Part shown: piece after piece, positions 45,436-55,369 of the stretch
Position numbering within the stretch: position 1 is the stretch's first letter
Layout: each line of letters starts with the position of its first letter
Assembly: GCA_023614405.1 (NCBI GenBank)
Contig: CM042694.1
Coordinates: 134,359,711 to 134,423,710, forward strand
Direction: 5' to 3'
DNA: 64,000 nt
DNA from: Avena insularis
Taxonomy: Eukaryota > Streptophyta > Magnoliopsida > Poales > Poaceae
Made by a program: the position numbers and the translations under genes
Notes under the pieces: model-generated
Told to the model about the DNA's origin: nothing
Databases searched by the model: none
The model's input: the letters and a program-made list of their open reading frames with translations, nothing else

Positions 45436-47531
45436 GTGAGAAACTCAACTTCACCCTCCACCCGCACAAGCACCCCTACCACGTGCAATGGCTAAGTGAC
45501 CAAGGGTCCGTGAAGATCAAGCATACCGTATCGGTCTTCTTCGCCATTGGTCCTTACAAAGACACGGTGGAGTGCGATGTGGTCCCTATGATAGTTTGTC
45601 ACATGCTTCTTGGTCGACCATGGCAATTTGACAAGGCTGCTCAACATGATGGTCGCACCAATGTATACACCTTCAAATGGCTCAACAAAACATGTGTTTT
45701 GCAACCAATGACTCCTAGCCAAATAATTGTGGACAATGCAAAGGCTTTAGCGAGGGCGCAAAGCACAACACCTAGTTATGAGAAGAGCGGTGAGAGAGAG
45801 AACCACCTCATAGTGAGTGAGAGCCACAAACCAAACTCGAGTGGAAAACCTAAGAGTGTTCTCCTTGCCACCAAAAGTGAGATTAGAGATGTTCGGAACA
45901 ACCCATCCATCTTGCACTATGTCCTCCTTTGTATTGGCATTGTAGGAGTCCTTATGCAAAACAGACGCCCTATGGCCTACCATAGCGAGAAACTTGATGG
46001 TGCTCGCCTTAATTATCCGGTTTATGACAAAGAGCTTTTTGCCTTAGTTCGTGTCCTTCAAGTTTGGCAACACTACCTATGGCCCAAGGAATTTATCATA
46101 CATTCCGGCCATGAGTCATTGAAATATCTCAAATGCCAAGCCAACTTGAGTAAGAGACACGCTAAGTGGGTTGAGTTCATGGAGTCTTTTCCGTACATTG
46201 TCAAGTATAAGAAGGGCAAAGATAAGGTAGTTGCAGACGCTTTGTCTCGCAAACACACAAGCCTTCTCACGAGACTTGAAATCAACGTGTTGGGTCTTGA
46301 GGAAATAAAATCTTTGTATGCTTTCGACCCGTTCTTTGAACCAATTTTCGCAAAGTGCTCCATTGACAAAGGAGTTGATGATTTCTATTTGCATAAGGGT
46401 TTTCTCTTTAAACAAAACAAACTTTGCATTCCAAAATCATCGCTCCAACTTTTGCTTCTCCAAGAATCTCATGGTGGAGGCCTTATGAGTCACTTTGGCC
46501 GTGACAAGACATTGGACATGCTCTCCACTCACTAATTTTGGCCCAAGATGAAGCGCGACGTGGCGCGCTATGTTCAACGATGCACGACATGTGTTCAAGC
46601 TAAGTCGCAAGCTAACCCTTATGGTCTTTATATGCCATTGCCTATTCCTCATTCACCTTGGTCCGACATTAGCATGGATTTTGTGTTAGGATTGCCTAGA
46701 TCTAAGCATGGTCATGATTCTATCTTTGTTGTCGTGGATCGCTTTTCCAAAATGGCACACTTCATACCGTGCCATAAGATCGACGATGCTTCACATGCTG
46801 CCAATTTGTTTTTTAGGGAAATCGTCCGTCTTCACGGTGTGCCAAGAACAATCGTCTCCGACCGCGATGTCAAATTCATGAGCTACTTATGGAAGACACT
46901 CATGGCCAAGCTCGGCGTCAAGCTCCTCTTTTCATCCGCGTCGCATCCTCAAACCGATGGACAAACCGAGGTTGTCAACCGAAGCCTCGGAACTCTTCTA
47001 CGTGTGTTGATCAAGAAGAACTTGAAGGATTGGAAGGAATGCATTCCCCACACCGAGTTCGCCTACAACCGTGCCAAGCACTCAACAACCAAGATGAGCC
47101 CCTTCATGATCGTCTATGGTTTCGAGCCACTCACCGCGCTCGACATCCTACCACTACCTCTCCATGAGCGCACCAACATGGACGTTGAGAAGCGCGCACA
47201 AGCTATGAAGAAGCTTCATGAAGAAACAAGAGCTACTATCAAGCAACAAGTCCTTCTCCAAGCTTCAAGGTTAAACAAGGACAAGAAGGAGATGATCTTT
47301 GAAGAAGGTGATCTTGTGTGGATACACCTAAGCAAAGACCGCTTCCCCAAGGAACGCGACTCCAAGCTCAAACCACGAGGAGATGGTCCCTTCAAGGTCC
47401 TCAAGAGAATAAACAACAACGCCTACATCATCAACATACCGACATCCAAGTACCTTGGAAGCAATACATTCAACGTCAAGGATCTCTCACCCTACCATGG
47501 AGATGTTCAAGATGACAACCATGAAGAGTAG
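45436..47531 (+). pseudogene. Pol of the plus-strand Gypsy, RT deleted
   Basis: The frame runs from the protease end ([22 protein letters not shown]) through a linker to [20 protein letters not shown] and then directly into [19 protein letters not shown], which is RNase H. The whole RT (FGL, YxDD and neighbouring blocks) is absent, yet the frame stays open across the junction. RNase [13 protein letters not shown] and the integrase zinc-finger region follow. One TAA (46533-46535) interrupts before WPKMKRDV. Integrase proper (46548-47531) has [24 protein letters not shown] and [15 protein letters not shown] and ends [14 protein letters not shown]. Confidence 0.85.
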
Positions 47532-47560
47532 AGGACGACTCTTTCCCAGGGGGGGAGAGC

Positions 47561-48580
47561 TGATGCAGCCCGTCCTACGGACGCTCCTACATCTACACCA
47601 CCAAGTCCCGCAAGTGGATCGATGACCCGTGCCCGAGCCAAGCTACTTCAAGCTAAGGTGAACTCGCTCCTCTCATCATGTGACTTTGACATACACTTGA
47701 ATGGCTTGCTACTTCATACCACTACTCTGTGCATTATCAGCTACGAGACCCCGTCGCATCGACCCACGAGCCCTGAAGATGCACCTGTCCTGAAGCTGCC
47801 TGAGCCGGAGTGTCCGCCCGAATCTAGCCTGAGTGTCCGACGCAGCCAGAGTGTCCGGCGTAACTCAACCAGAGTGTCCGGCCTACCCTAGCCCCGTCCA
47901 GGCTCGGACATTCTGTGTGCCACTTCGGACACTACCCGAACACTACCCGGAGTGTTCGGCCACCCTGGACTATCCGGTCCAATTGACCCGGACTGTCCGG
48001 CCTGAAGATGGGCCTGCGAGCCTTAGCTGGGTCCTGTGGCCCATGTACCCCTCTACTTTGCACATAACTCTATTTTAATGCCTGAATTACCCCTGAACTT
48101 GTGGCTGGCCTATATATATAGTCCCCCACCTCCATTGTAAACCCTAGGCATGATATTTGGAATTAGTTGAAACCCTTTGTGGATCTATCTAGTTCTTGCC
48201 TCATGCTCCTTTGACAAAGGAGCACCAAATATCCCAAACCTCGTTGGAGTTTGCATCGTGCCTCCGCGTTGTACAAGTCCTAGGCATCGGAGTCCCTTTT
48301 CCTAGACGTCAAGATCTCACCGAGTCTCCCTCCTCGCCGTGCCAGTTCGAGAGAGACTCCTCCGCCCATCGCCGATCCTAGGGATTGCGCCGGACCGGTC
48401 ACCGCTGGCGTGAGATATTGGTGTGTATCATGGTTTTGCATGTGTGTGTTCATCGCGTTCTTCGTGTTCATCCTCCCCTCCTTCCCCCGCACTCCATCCT
48501 CGATTTGAGTGGGATTCATGAAAGATCGGGCCATCCTCGAGGTTTGCCCTCAACACAACTACTATCTTCCACACAATACG
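47561..48580 (+). repeat. 3' LTR of the plus-strand Gypsy
   Basis: It starts TGATGCAGCCCGTCC directly after the purine tract. It includes a stretch in which GTGTCCGGC-type words recur (47810-48000). A TATA-like GGCCTATATATATAG lies at about 48108. The right end is uncertain (CAACA near 48562 or CCACA near 48580) because its 5' LTR is not in the window for comparison. Confidence 0.65.
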
Positions 48581-48815
48581 TTTAATCCTTTGTTTTCAGC
48601 AAAACCGGTGAGATTGACAACCTCACTATAAGTTGGGGCAAAGTTCTGTGGTTGTGTTGTGCAGGATTCCAAGTTGGAAACAACACCTTGGATTTGTTTC
48701 CTTGCACCTACTGGTTCGATAACCTTGGTTTCATAACTGAGGGAAAACTTGTTGTTGTGCTCATCATACCTTCCTCTTGGGGTTCCCAACGAGTTTGATA
48801 TATTTTGAGCCATCA
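48581..48815 (+). repeat. 3' LTR end of the retrotransposon inserted in H1
   Basis: It includes AAAACCGGTGAGATTGACAA, GGTTCGATAACCTTGG and GAGGGAAAACTTG, typical of LTR ends in grasses, and finishes GAGCCATCA at 48815. CCGGG follows (48816-48820), the same five bases as before 25494. It is therefore the far end of that insertion. Confidence 0.65.
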
Positions 48816-50553
48816 CCGGGCAGGCCGCCCCGCCGGCCATAGCTCCCGTGACCGGCGGTGCTCACGCCACGCCTTTCTCCGCCCCGACACTCGTCGCTCA
48901 GCGCAAGAAGGTGGTCGCGCCACGGAAGAAGCCCAGCGTTCCAAAGAAGGCAGCGGCGGCGAGCGGCGCCAAGAAGCAGCCATGCCCCGTTCCTCCGCAG
49001 CATACCCCATCATTGGCCGGAATCGCCTCACCGGAAGTCCCCGTGGTTGGCGCACACAACATGTTCGTCGAAATGCCACCGAGGTACGAGGAGGAATCTG
49101 CCCCGGACTCATTCATGCCAACAGGCTCATTCGTGCAATCGCTCAACAATAACAGGGTGTGCATCATCGGTGCATATGATTTGGATGGAGATGATGATGA
49201 GGCAGAGGACGACGAAGAAGATGGTGAAGAGGATGCATTGGAAGAGGTTGGTCAAGCTGCCTATGATGAGGCGAAAGAAAAGAAGAGGAGGACTGTGAAC
49301 TACATAGAGATCGAGGACACTTTCTTGTGCCGGGCATGGTCGGACGTGCCACTCGATGTTGTCAACGGCAATGACCAAACCGGGAAGCGTTATTGGATTA
49401 GATTGAAGATAAATTTTTGAGACTCGTGCCTCGTGTAGCAAACCCGGTGACCCGCACCTATCGTTCACTACAAGGCCAGTGGGATGTGATCAAAGCTACT
49501 TGTAGCCGATGTAGTGGAGCACTCGAGAAAATCCGGGAAAAATTCTCCAAGTGGTGTGAGTGTTGACCAATATGTAGTGCATCTACCTTGCATTTCTAGT
49601 TGTGATCAAGGCTATATAGACATGATCTGACATACATTCTATTAACTTGTAGGAAAGCCTAGCAATGGAAAAGTACAAGATGATGGCGATCTCCAAAGGA
49701 AAGCCATTTGTGCTCCAACATTGTTGGAAATTGCTTGAACATATGGATAAATGGAAGTTGAGGGATCAAGAAACAAAACCAAAAAAAGGGATCTTTGCTT
49801 CAATTGGATGATAGTGATGATGGGGGAGGAAGAAATGGAGGGAGGCTGGGAGGAGCCAAGAAGGCAAAAGAGTGGATCAAGATTGAGAGAGAAGTTATGA
49901 ACATGGCATCGAAGGTTGATGAAATGGTGAAGGCTAAGGAAACAATGACGATGAAGACATTAGAAGCAAAGATGATCATGAAGGAAAAGAAGAATGAGAT
50001 GAAGCAAGCTAGATGGCAATCAGTGCGTGACTTGGAGGAGAGAAAGATAGCACTTGAGGAGAGAAAAGCAAATGCCGAGATCCTAGCCGAGGAGAATAGG
50101 ACCATGGTGATGGATCCGAGCTTGATGGATGCTATCACAAAAGAGTGGTGGGACATTCATAGGGTCGAGATCCTAGCAAGGAGGAAGCAAGTCATGAAAG
50201 ACGCTGCCGCTTCGATGCATGGTTCTTCTTCGGCTACGGCGAGGGCTGCTGCTACCGGAGAGCCGATCGACGACGACGCTGGGGCATGAGCTCAACCTGC
50301 GTATATTGTTTGCCGTGTCTTTTTAGTTTAGATTTTATGCGATGATCGCCCTTCAAACTGTTGGAATTGCTGTCTTTTGCTGTCGAAACTGTCGAAACAA
50401 TGTTTACGGTTTTGTTTGCAGTTCATCCCACTGAGCAGTCCCCGTAAAACCGGAACCGCAAAACAGAATACCGCGAAGCGAGGAATCACGGATTCAGCGT
50501 CCCGTACTTCGACGTTTACAGTTTGCTATGTACGGACACCGCTAGAGATGCTC
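48816..50553 (+). mobile_element. Harbinger-like element H1, right segment
   Basis: It contains most of the Myb-like ORF and the right terminus GCTAGAGATGCTC, followed by TAA. Reverse-complemented, the terminus is GAGCATCTCTAGCGGTGTCC, matching the left terminus at 17 of the first 20 positions or better. There is no DDE transposase in either segment. Confidence 0.75.
48821..50289 (+). pseudogene. Myb/SANT-like accessory ORF of H1
   Basis: The N-terminal part (from 25358) is basic and Ala-rich. After the LTR insertion the frame continues QAAPPAIAPVTGGAHATPF in phase. An acidic stretch (DGDDDEAEDDEEDGEEDALEE) leads to the Myb/SANT-like core VNYIEIEDTFLCRAWSDV, GNDQTGKRYW and, after a one-base shift at 49410, VTRTYRSLQGQWDVIKATC. 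A likely intron (about 49566-49652) precedes KPFVLQHCWKLLEH. The C-terminal coiled coil (49795-50289) reads EWWDIHRVEILARRKQ near its end. Such proteins are the accessory factor of Harbinger-type elements and resemble plant NAM-associated domain proteins. Two indels make it inactive. Confidence 0.7.
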
Positions 50554-50556
50554 TAA

Positions 50557-50956
50557 GCCTCAAGATCATGAAGATGGAAAATGGTATGCGTGATTCAGGG
50601 ACGTGTCTGTCACCATGGCTGCTGGCCTGATGTGTATCGCGGAGGAGGCGAGACTGATGTGTAGGTTGGCAAGTGGCACCAATATTTTCAAGTTCAGCAG
50701 TAAGGTCCGACGGAATGCCTCGGAGATTATGCTATACGAAGGGCCTGAATCTCAGAGTGTCGCTGATGGTATGATGGGTATGGCGAAGGAAGTTAGGATC
50801 GCTCGTAAGTTGCTTCCTGCAATTGCGCGAGACCCGGCAAGCTATGATAGGATTGTAGTCTGCAAACTTGTCCGGAAGTATTCCCTGACCCTTTTTCAGT
50901 TTTTCAGAAACTGCTTTGTGCTTGAGCCTCCACCTTCTACTTCCGGAAAAGATTAA
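50557..50956 (+). pseudogene. Possible exon fragment of a host gene
   Basis: An open stretch of 117 codons (50603-50956) reads GLMCIAEEARLMCRLASG ... DRIVVCKLVRK. It is Ala/Met-rich and helical in look, preceded by an AG that could be an acceptor. No family is recognised. It directly abuts the right end of H1, so it may belong to the same old locus as the sequence left of 25043. It could be chance. Confidence 0.2.
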
Positions 50957-52150
50957 GATTGAAAGAAAATCAGCTGACGACCGCTTTGCTCGAAATAAAG
51001 ACTCCATGGATATAAAGCAGATCAAGAGCAAGAACAAGAAAAGAAAGAGGAAGCATGTGAAAGATTGAAGACAGGAAGGTATGGCCATGTCCAGTCCCCG
51101 GAAACTGAAGTATGCAGTGAACCTCAGCTACAGGGATTAGCGCAGATGATAGTAGCAAGGAGCAAAACACATGATTAATGAAGAAGTAAAAATGGTCAAG
51201 GTTAGACTACTGTCTTTTGGGCTGCAGTAGTCTGTGTTACACAGTACCCTGTACCGTATGTTTTCTGCGTGTATGGGATTAACCGATATGAAATGTGAAA
51301 TAAGATCTGTTTTATTTTATCACAACAAAAAATCAGATCTTGAAGTTAATTTGGGGTTGGAGTCACCGCGAGTATATGATAAGTGCGAGCCATATGGTTG
51401 GTAGGAAAGATCGAGTTACCTAGCATGTTCAGATTATTTTTTCTCACCTACAACTGCATTCAATAGTTCAGAAAGCAAATAGATTGTTCTCTCTATTCAG
51501 TTGAGACTTGCAAGTGGTTTTTTGGTCCTGCATTTCGGTCATTAACAGCCAGTCTGTACCTTCCTATGAAAAGCATGCTAAACCAATATGCACTCAGTTT
51601 GGGCAGAAGTTATAGTGTTAATATCCTAACAAAAATGCCGAAGCTCTCCCTTGTGCCACTTTCCTTTTTTCTTTTTTCTTTGATACAGGATCAGTTCACT
51701 TGAAGCTTCTAAGGCATCGAGAATTCAGTAGAGTTGATACTGGGTAGCATCTTGAATATTTAAGTTTTCTTCAAGTTATAAGTAGCATTGTGTTATCACT
51801 AGGTATGCTGTAAGATGGAGCTCACATTTGCCTACATCAGAGCAAAGTACTAGCAGGGCTGACGAGCAAAACATTCATACAGTCAGGGCCATCCTCACTT
51901 TTTGTCAGCTTGTTCATCTGTAAGAGGAACGGCTGCTAAAGTGCCAACAGGCAAAAGAATTAGAAAATTTAGACTGCAGCAAGGCTGTTCTGACATAACT
52001 TCATATGAAGAATCATCATTTTGGTACTGCTGACTATACTATACAGTACATAACTAAAAAAACAATCTGCATATTTATTTTTTTCAGTTAGTACTTAACT
52101 AGAGTAATCCAGTGAACTTCTTTCAGCGCACTGCAGTAGTAGTACTTTAA
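50957..52150. other. Intergenic sequence
   Basis: No coding region, element end or RNA gene was recognised. Confidence 0.5.
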
Positions 52151-52154
52151 AGTA

Positions 52155-52254
52155 CTCCCTCCAACCCATATTAGTTGACTTAAATTTATCTAGATTCGGA
52201 TGTATCTAGTACTAAAACATGTCTAGATAGTCAACTAATATGGGTCGGAGGGAG
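52155..52254. mobile_element. Stowaway MITE
   Basis: The left end is CTCCCTCCAACCCATATTAG, the right end its inverse, with TA on both sides (52153-52154, 52255-52256). It belongs to the subfamily with ACCCATATTAGTTGACT arms, the same as 52623-52744. Confidence 0.9.
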
Positions 52255-52622
52255 TAGCAAAGTAGTATAGAGATTGGCTGATCTGAATTTCCCCCTTTCT
52301 GTGTCTCGTGAAGTTTGACATGTTTGTAGCATGGCTGGGTCGTGCTGTTGCTACACTATGGTACCTAGCTCAAGAAATTGAGCGACAGCAATTCACCCCG
52401 TGGAACTCAGTGTTTACGAAAGTTATGACGGTGCTTCCGAAGAGTATTCAGCGTACACATTTCGGAGTATTGGTTTTCCATTTTATCCTGGGTTGGTTCG
52501 TTTTTGTCATAATTAAAGTTTAGTTGTTACAACCGCTCTACATGTTTCCTGCCTAAGAAAATCGTATCGCCGCCTCGTTTCAGGGAGCTCAAGAAATAAA
52601 TAAATAAACGTCAAATGAAATA

Positions 52623-52744
52623 CTCCCTCCGACCCATGTTAGTTGACTCGAATTTGTCTAAATTCGGACGTATCTAGACATGTTTTAATATAGATACATC
52701 TGAATCTAGATAAATTTAAGTCAACTAATATGGGTCAGAGGGAG
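52623..52744. mobile_element. Stowaway MITE in copy A
   Basis: The left end is CTCCCTCCGACCCATGTTAG, the right end AATATGGGTCAGAGGGAG, with TA flanks. It sits at the same base as the different MITE in copy B. Confidence 0.9.
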
Positions 52745-52989
52745 TAATATAAACGAGTGGTCACCTAGCGGTTTCTAAAGTATTTACTACCGAAGTTGTT
52801 GTAACAACAAAAACATTAGTTTCAATAAGCGAGGCTCAGCCAGCCACTGCTTTTCAAAAGCAACTGATGAATATGTCAGATATATTTTCCTGACTACAAG
52901 ACAGATAGATGAATGGATGCACCAAAATTTCCACGGAATTATTCTGATATGCTTTAGGAGAGAAGGTTGATAGTTAGACAATAAAGCCT

Positions 52990-53110
52990 CTCATTAGCCT
53001 AGTGGTTGGGTCGCCAGCACTTATTTTTGAAATTCTCACGCCGATCCGTTTCTACTATATTAAAAAAATGGTCTACCTTCTCCTAGCACTGTTTTATCTT
53101 TTTTTCTCTC
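52990..53110 (+). repeat. Segment present only in copy A, with a box A-like motif
   Basis: It is absent from copy B, where AAAGCC joins directly to CCTCCTTGATTC. Near the start is TAGCCTAGTGG (52995-53005), which fits the tRNA-type internal promoter box A. No good box B was found. It could be a tRNA-derived SINE in copy A or sequence lost from copy B. Confidence 0.35.
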
Positions 53111-53261
53111 CTTGATTCAAAGTAATTATAAAATAAAGTTTGTAGGACTATAATTCATAGGACCTTTTTCCCTATTGTTCACTTTTCCACTAAATCCGAC
53201 TTCTTGGATTTTTTTTCTCTTTTGCATGTTAACTATATGCCATATGGATATAATTTCTCTT

Positions 53262-54050
53262 GGCCTCTGATTCAGTCACAACCCCTTACCCCTAAACTCG
53301 TATAAACTCGTGTATACTTAAACACATGGACGGCTCAGATCGCTTGATATCCTTCGTAATTAGTATAGTCAGGTATATGTAGCTCGGTATAAAACACGTA
53401 TAGCCTAACCAAATTATACGTCTTTCTAACAAACGTATCTGTACTAGTACGTATGTTCGCAAAAGGAAAAAAAGTACAGCTGTACGCGTCGGATCATGGC
53501 CGGCGACGGCCATGGCCGCAAGCTCTGCGAGCTGGTAGTGGTGGCGGTTAGGCCGGATCATTGTCAGCGACCGTCGTGGCCACGAGCTCCCTGAGCTGGC
53601 AGTGGTGGAAGTCGTCTCCGGCGAGCCGGTGACTCGACCTGGACGGCACACGCCTCGGCAGGGCCGGCGAGGTGGAGGCGGTGGACAGACTTGGCGGTGG
53701 CGCGACACGTAAGTTGGGCGGCGGCTTGTCAGACAGTCCGGACTAGTGTCCAGCGAACTACTGGACAGTCCGGCGGCTTGGCCGGCTTCTTGTCCGGCAC
53801 GTGTTGTCCCTACCAGCGTGGATGGGCCACAAGGATGTCCAGAAACAACGGAGGCGGCGGCGGCGATGATGGCTGGCGGCGGCAGATGCGACGGATGCTA
53901 GAGGCGGCGGTGATCGGCAGTGGTGATGACGATGGCCGGCACCGGGAGGAAGACGGGTCGAGGGCGTATGCCTATACGTCCCAATCTATATCCTATTGGA
54001 TACGGGTTTATACGAGTTTAGGGGAAGGGGGTTGTACTGAATCAGAGGTC
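53262..54050. mobile_element. Non-autonomous Mutator-like element with 9-bp TSD
   Basis: The TIRs are GGCCTCTGATTCAGT (left) and GACCTCTGATTCAGT (reverse complement of right), extending some 48 bases with a few mismatches (ACAACCCC...CTAAACTCGTATAAAC). Both flanks are ATTTCTCTT (53253-53261 and 54051-54059). The 9-bp duplication fits Mutator. The GC-rich interior (about 53490-53960) resembles captured coding sequence, but no transposase is present. Confidence 0.85.
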
Positions 54051-54105
54051 ATTTCTCTTTTGTGTGTTAACTATATGGCATATGGAAAATTTATCTAACT
54101 ATATG

Positions 54106-54710
54106 TTAGATAAATAAATAAATAAACGTCAAATGAAATACCCCATCCGTCCAGAAATAACTGACTTGGGTTTGTCTAGATTAGAATGTATCTATACACT
54201 AAAATGCGTCTAGATACATTCGAATCTAGAGAAACTCAACTTAGTTATTTCTGGACGGAGGGAGTAAAATAAACGAGTGATCAACTAGTAGTTTCGAGAG
54301 TATTTACTACCGAAGTGCGGTAACAACAAAAACATTAGTTTCAATAAGCCAGGCTCAGCTAGCCACTGCTTTTGAAAAGCGACCGATGAATGTGTATCAG
54401 ATATATTTTCCTGACTACAAGACAGAGAGATGAATGGATGCACCAAAATTTCCACGGAATTAGTCTGATCTGCTTTAGGAGAGAAGGTTGATAGTTAGAC
54501 GATAAAGCCCCTCCTTGATTCAAAGTAATTACAAATAAAGTTTATATAGGACTATAATTCATAGGACCTTTTTCCCTATTGTTCACTTTTCCACTGAATC
54601 TAACTTCTTGGATTTTTTCTCCTTTGCATGTTAACTATATGCCATATGGACCTAATTTCTCTTTTGTGTGTTAACTATATGTCATATGGAAAATTTATCT
54701 AACTATATGG
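54106..54710 (+). repeat. Tandem duplication, copy B
   Basis: It lacks the Mutator-like insertion: at 54655-54663 it has a single ATTTCTCTT followed by TTGTGTGTTAACTATATG, which is the pre-insertion arrangement. It ends at CTAACTATATGG. Confidence 0.85.
54141..54264. mobile_element. Stowaway MITE in copy B (different subfamily)
   Basis: The left end is CCCCATCCGTCCAGAAATAA, the right end TTATTTCTGGACGGAGGGAG, with TA on both sides. The arms share the CCAGAAATAACT type, not the ACCCATATTAGTTGACT type of copy A. Confidence 0.9.
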
Positions 54711-55135
54711 CGGTGTGGCACAGGGCCCTTCGCGACATATGCGTGATGTTGGACACGCGCATGGCGATGGTGCTTTCTGGCATCGTGGTGGTGTTGACGG
54801 CAGTCCTAGCAAGGTCCATGCATTGATCCCTTCTAAAGATGGGTTCACAGAAGACGGCGGTGGCAACCTCGGAAGCGTGTTCATTTGGTGCACGTTGAGG
54901 ATATGCTGGATTGGTTGTTCTCCTTGCTCGCTGTGGGCAGGGGTTGAAGCCTTCAGTTTTATAGACGAGGTGAGGTGCGTATACCATGTGATGTCAGGGC
55001 ACATGGCCTTATTCATGGTCACCCCCTTCATCGGTCTTGTAGGTGTAGGGAGCTGGCTCTAGTGATTAATGTAAGAAAAAAGATTGTGTGCATCCTTCAA
55101 ATGCAGAAGTCGCGGGGGAGGGGGGGTGTGTCAAC
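54711..55135 (+). mobile_element. LINE-type retroposon 3' fragment
   Basis: GC-rich 3'UTR-like sequence ends GTGTGCATCC ... AATGCAGAAGTCG and a G-rich run. It resembles, in opposite orientation, the retroposon end at 24658. There is no intact frame and the boundaries are approximate. Confidence 0.35.
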
Positions 55136-55311
55136 CTATATTTGAATTATTTTTTTGGATGGAGGAAAAATATCAATATTTCATTTCAGTAATACATTTA
55201 CTGATAAACTGAATTATATCTTATTTTTTATCGGGACATTGATGAGTACAAAATCTGTGATTTGATAGGAAGCCTAAATGTTGTTTAAATATGTCAGCAT
55301 GCTAGCTATTA

Positions 55312-55363
55312 TTCTCTCTCTATCTCTCTCTCTCTAACTCTCTCTCTCTCTCTCTCTCTCTCC
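55312..55363 (+). repeat. (TC)n microsatellite
   Basis: TCTCTC runs with two short interruptions (TA and AA). Confidence 0.95.
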
Positions 55364-55369
55364 CTAAGC

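Larger units (their letters stand above)
32713..48580 (+). mobile_element. Plus-strand Ty3/Gypsy element hosting the solo LTR and S2
   Basis: Internal sequence is found in three blocks: 32713-32978 (gag), 34383-34841 (gag knuckle and protease start) and 45436-47531 (protease end, RNase H, integrase). A purine tract AGGGGGGGAGAGC (47548-47560) and a 3' LTR starting TGATGCAGCCCGTCC at 47561 follow. The 5' LTR and gag start are missing, lost at the S1 junction. The RT is also missing from the third block. Two insertions within it have perfect 5-bp duplications, which proves the blocks were once continuous. Confidence 0.8.
52595..54105 (+). repeat. Tandem duplication, copy A
   Basis: It starts at an AATAAATAAATAAACGTCAAATG run and ends at GGAAAATTTATCTAACTATATG. 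It is collinear with copy B (54106-54710): GTATTTACTACCGAAGT, GATGAATGGATGCACCAAAA and ATTTCCACGGAATTA are shared in order. It differs by carrying an extra 120-bp segment (about 52990-53110) and a 789-bp Mutator-like insertion. Confidence 0.85.

Noticed and set aside
47810..48000. GTGTCCGGC-like repeats as a CRISPR-like array
   Set aside because: Spacing is irregular, units are degenerate and the region lies in an LTR of a plant retrotransposon.
52308..52523. 71-codon hydrophobic ORF
   Set aside because: No homology that I recognise, no splice context and AT-rich intergenic surroundings.
55312..55363. Pyrimidine tract as a regulatory element
   Set aside because: A plain (TC)n microsatellite with no gene downstream that can be supported.
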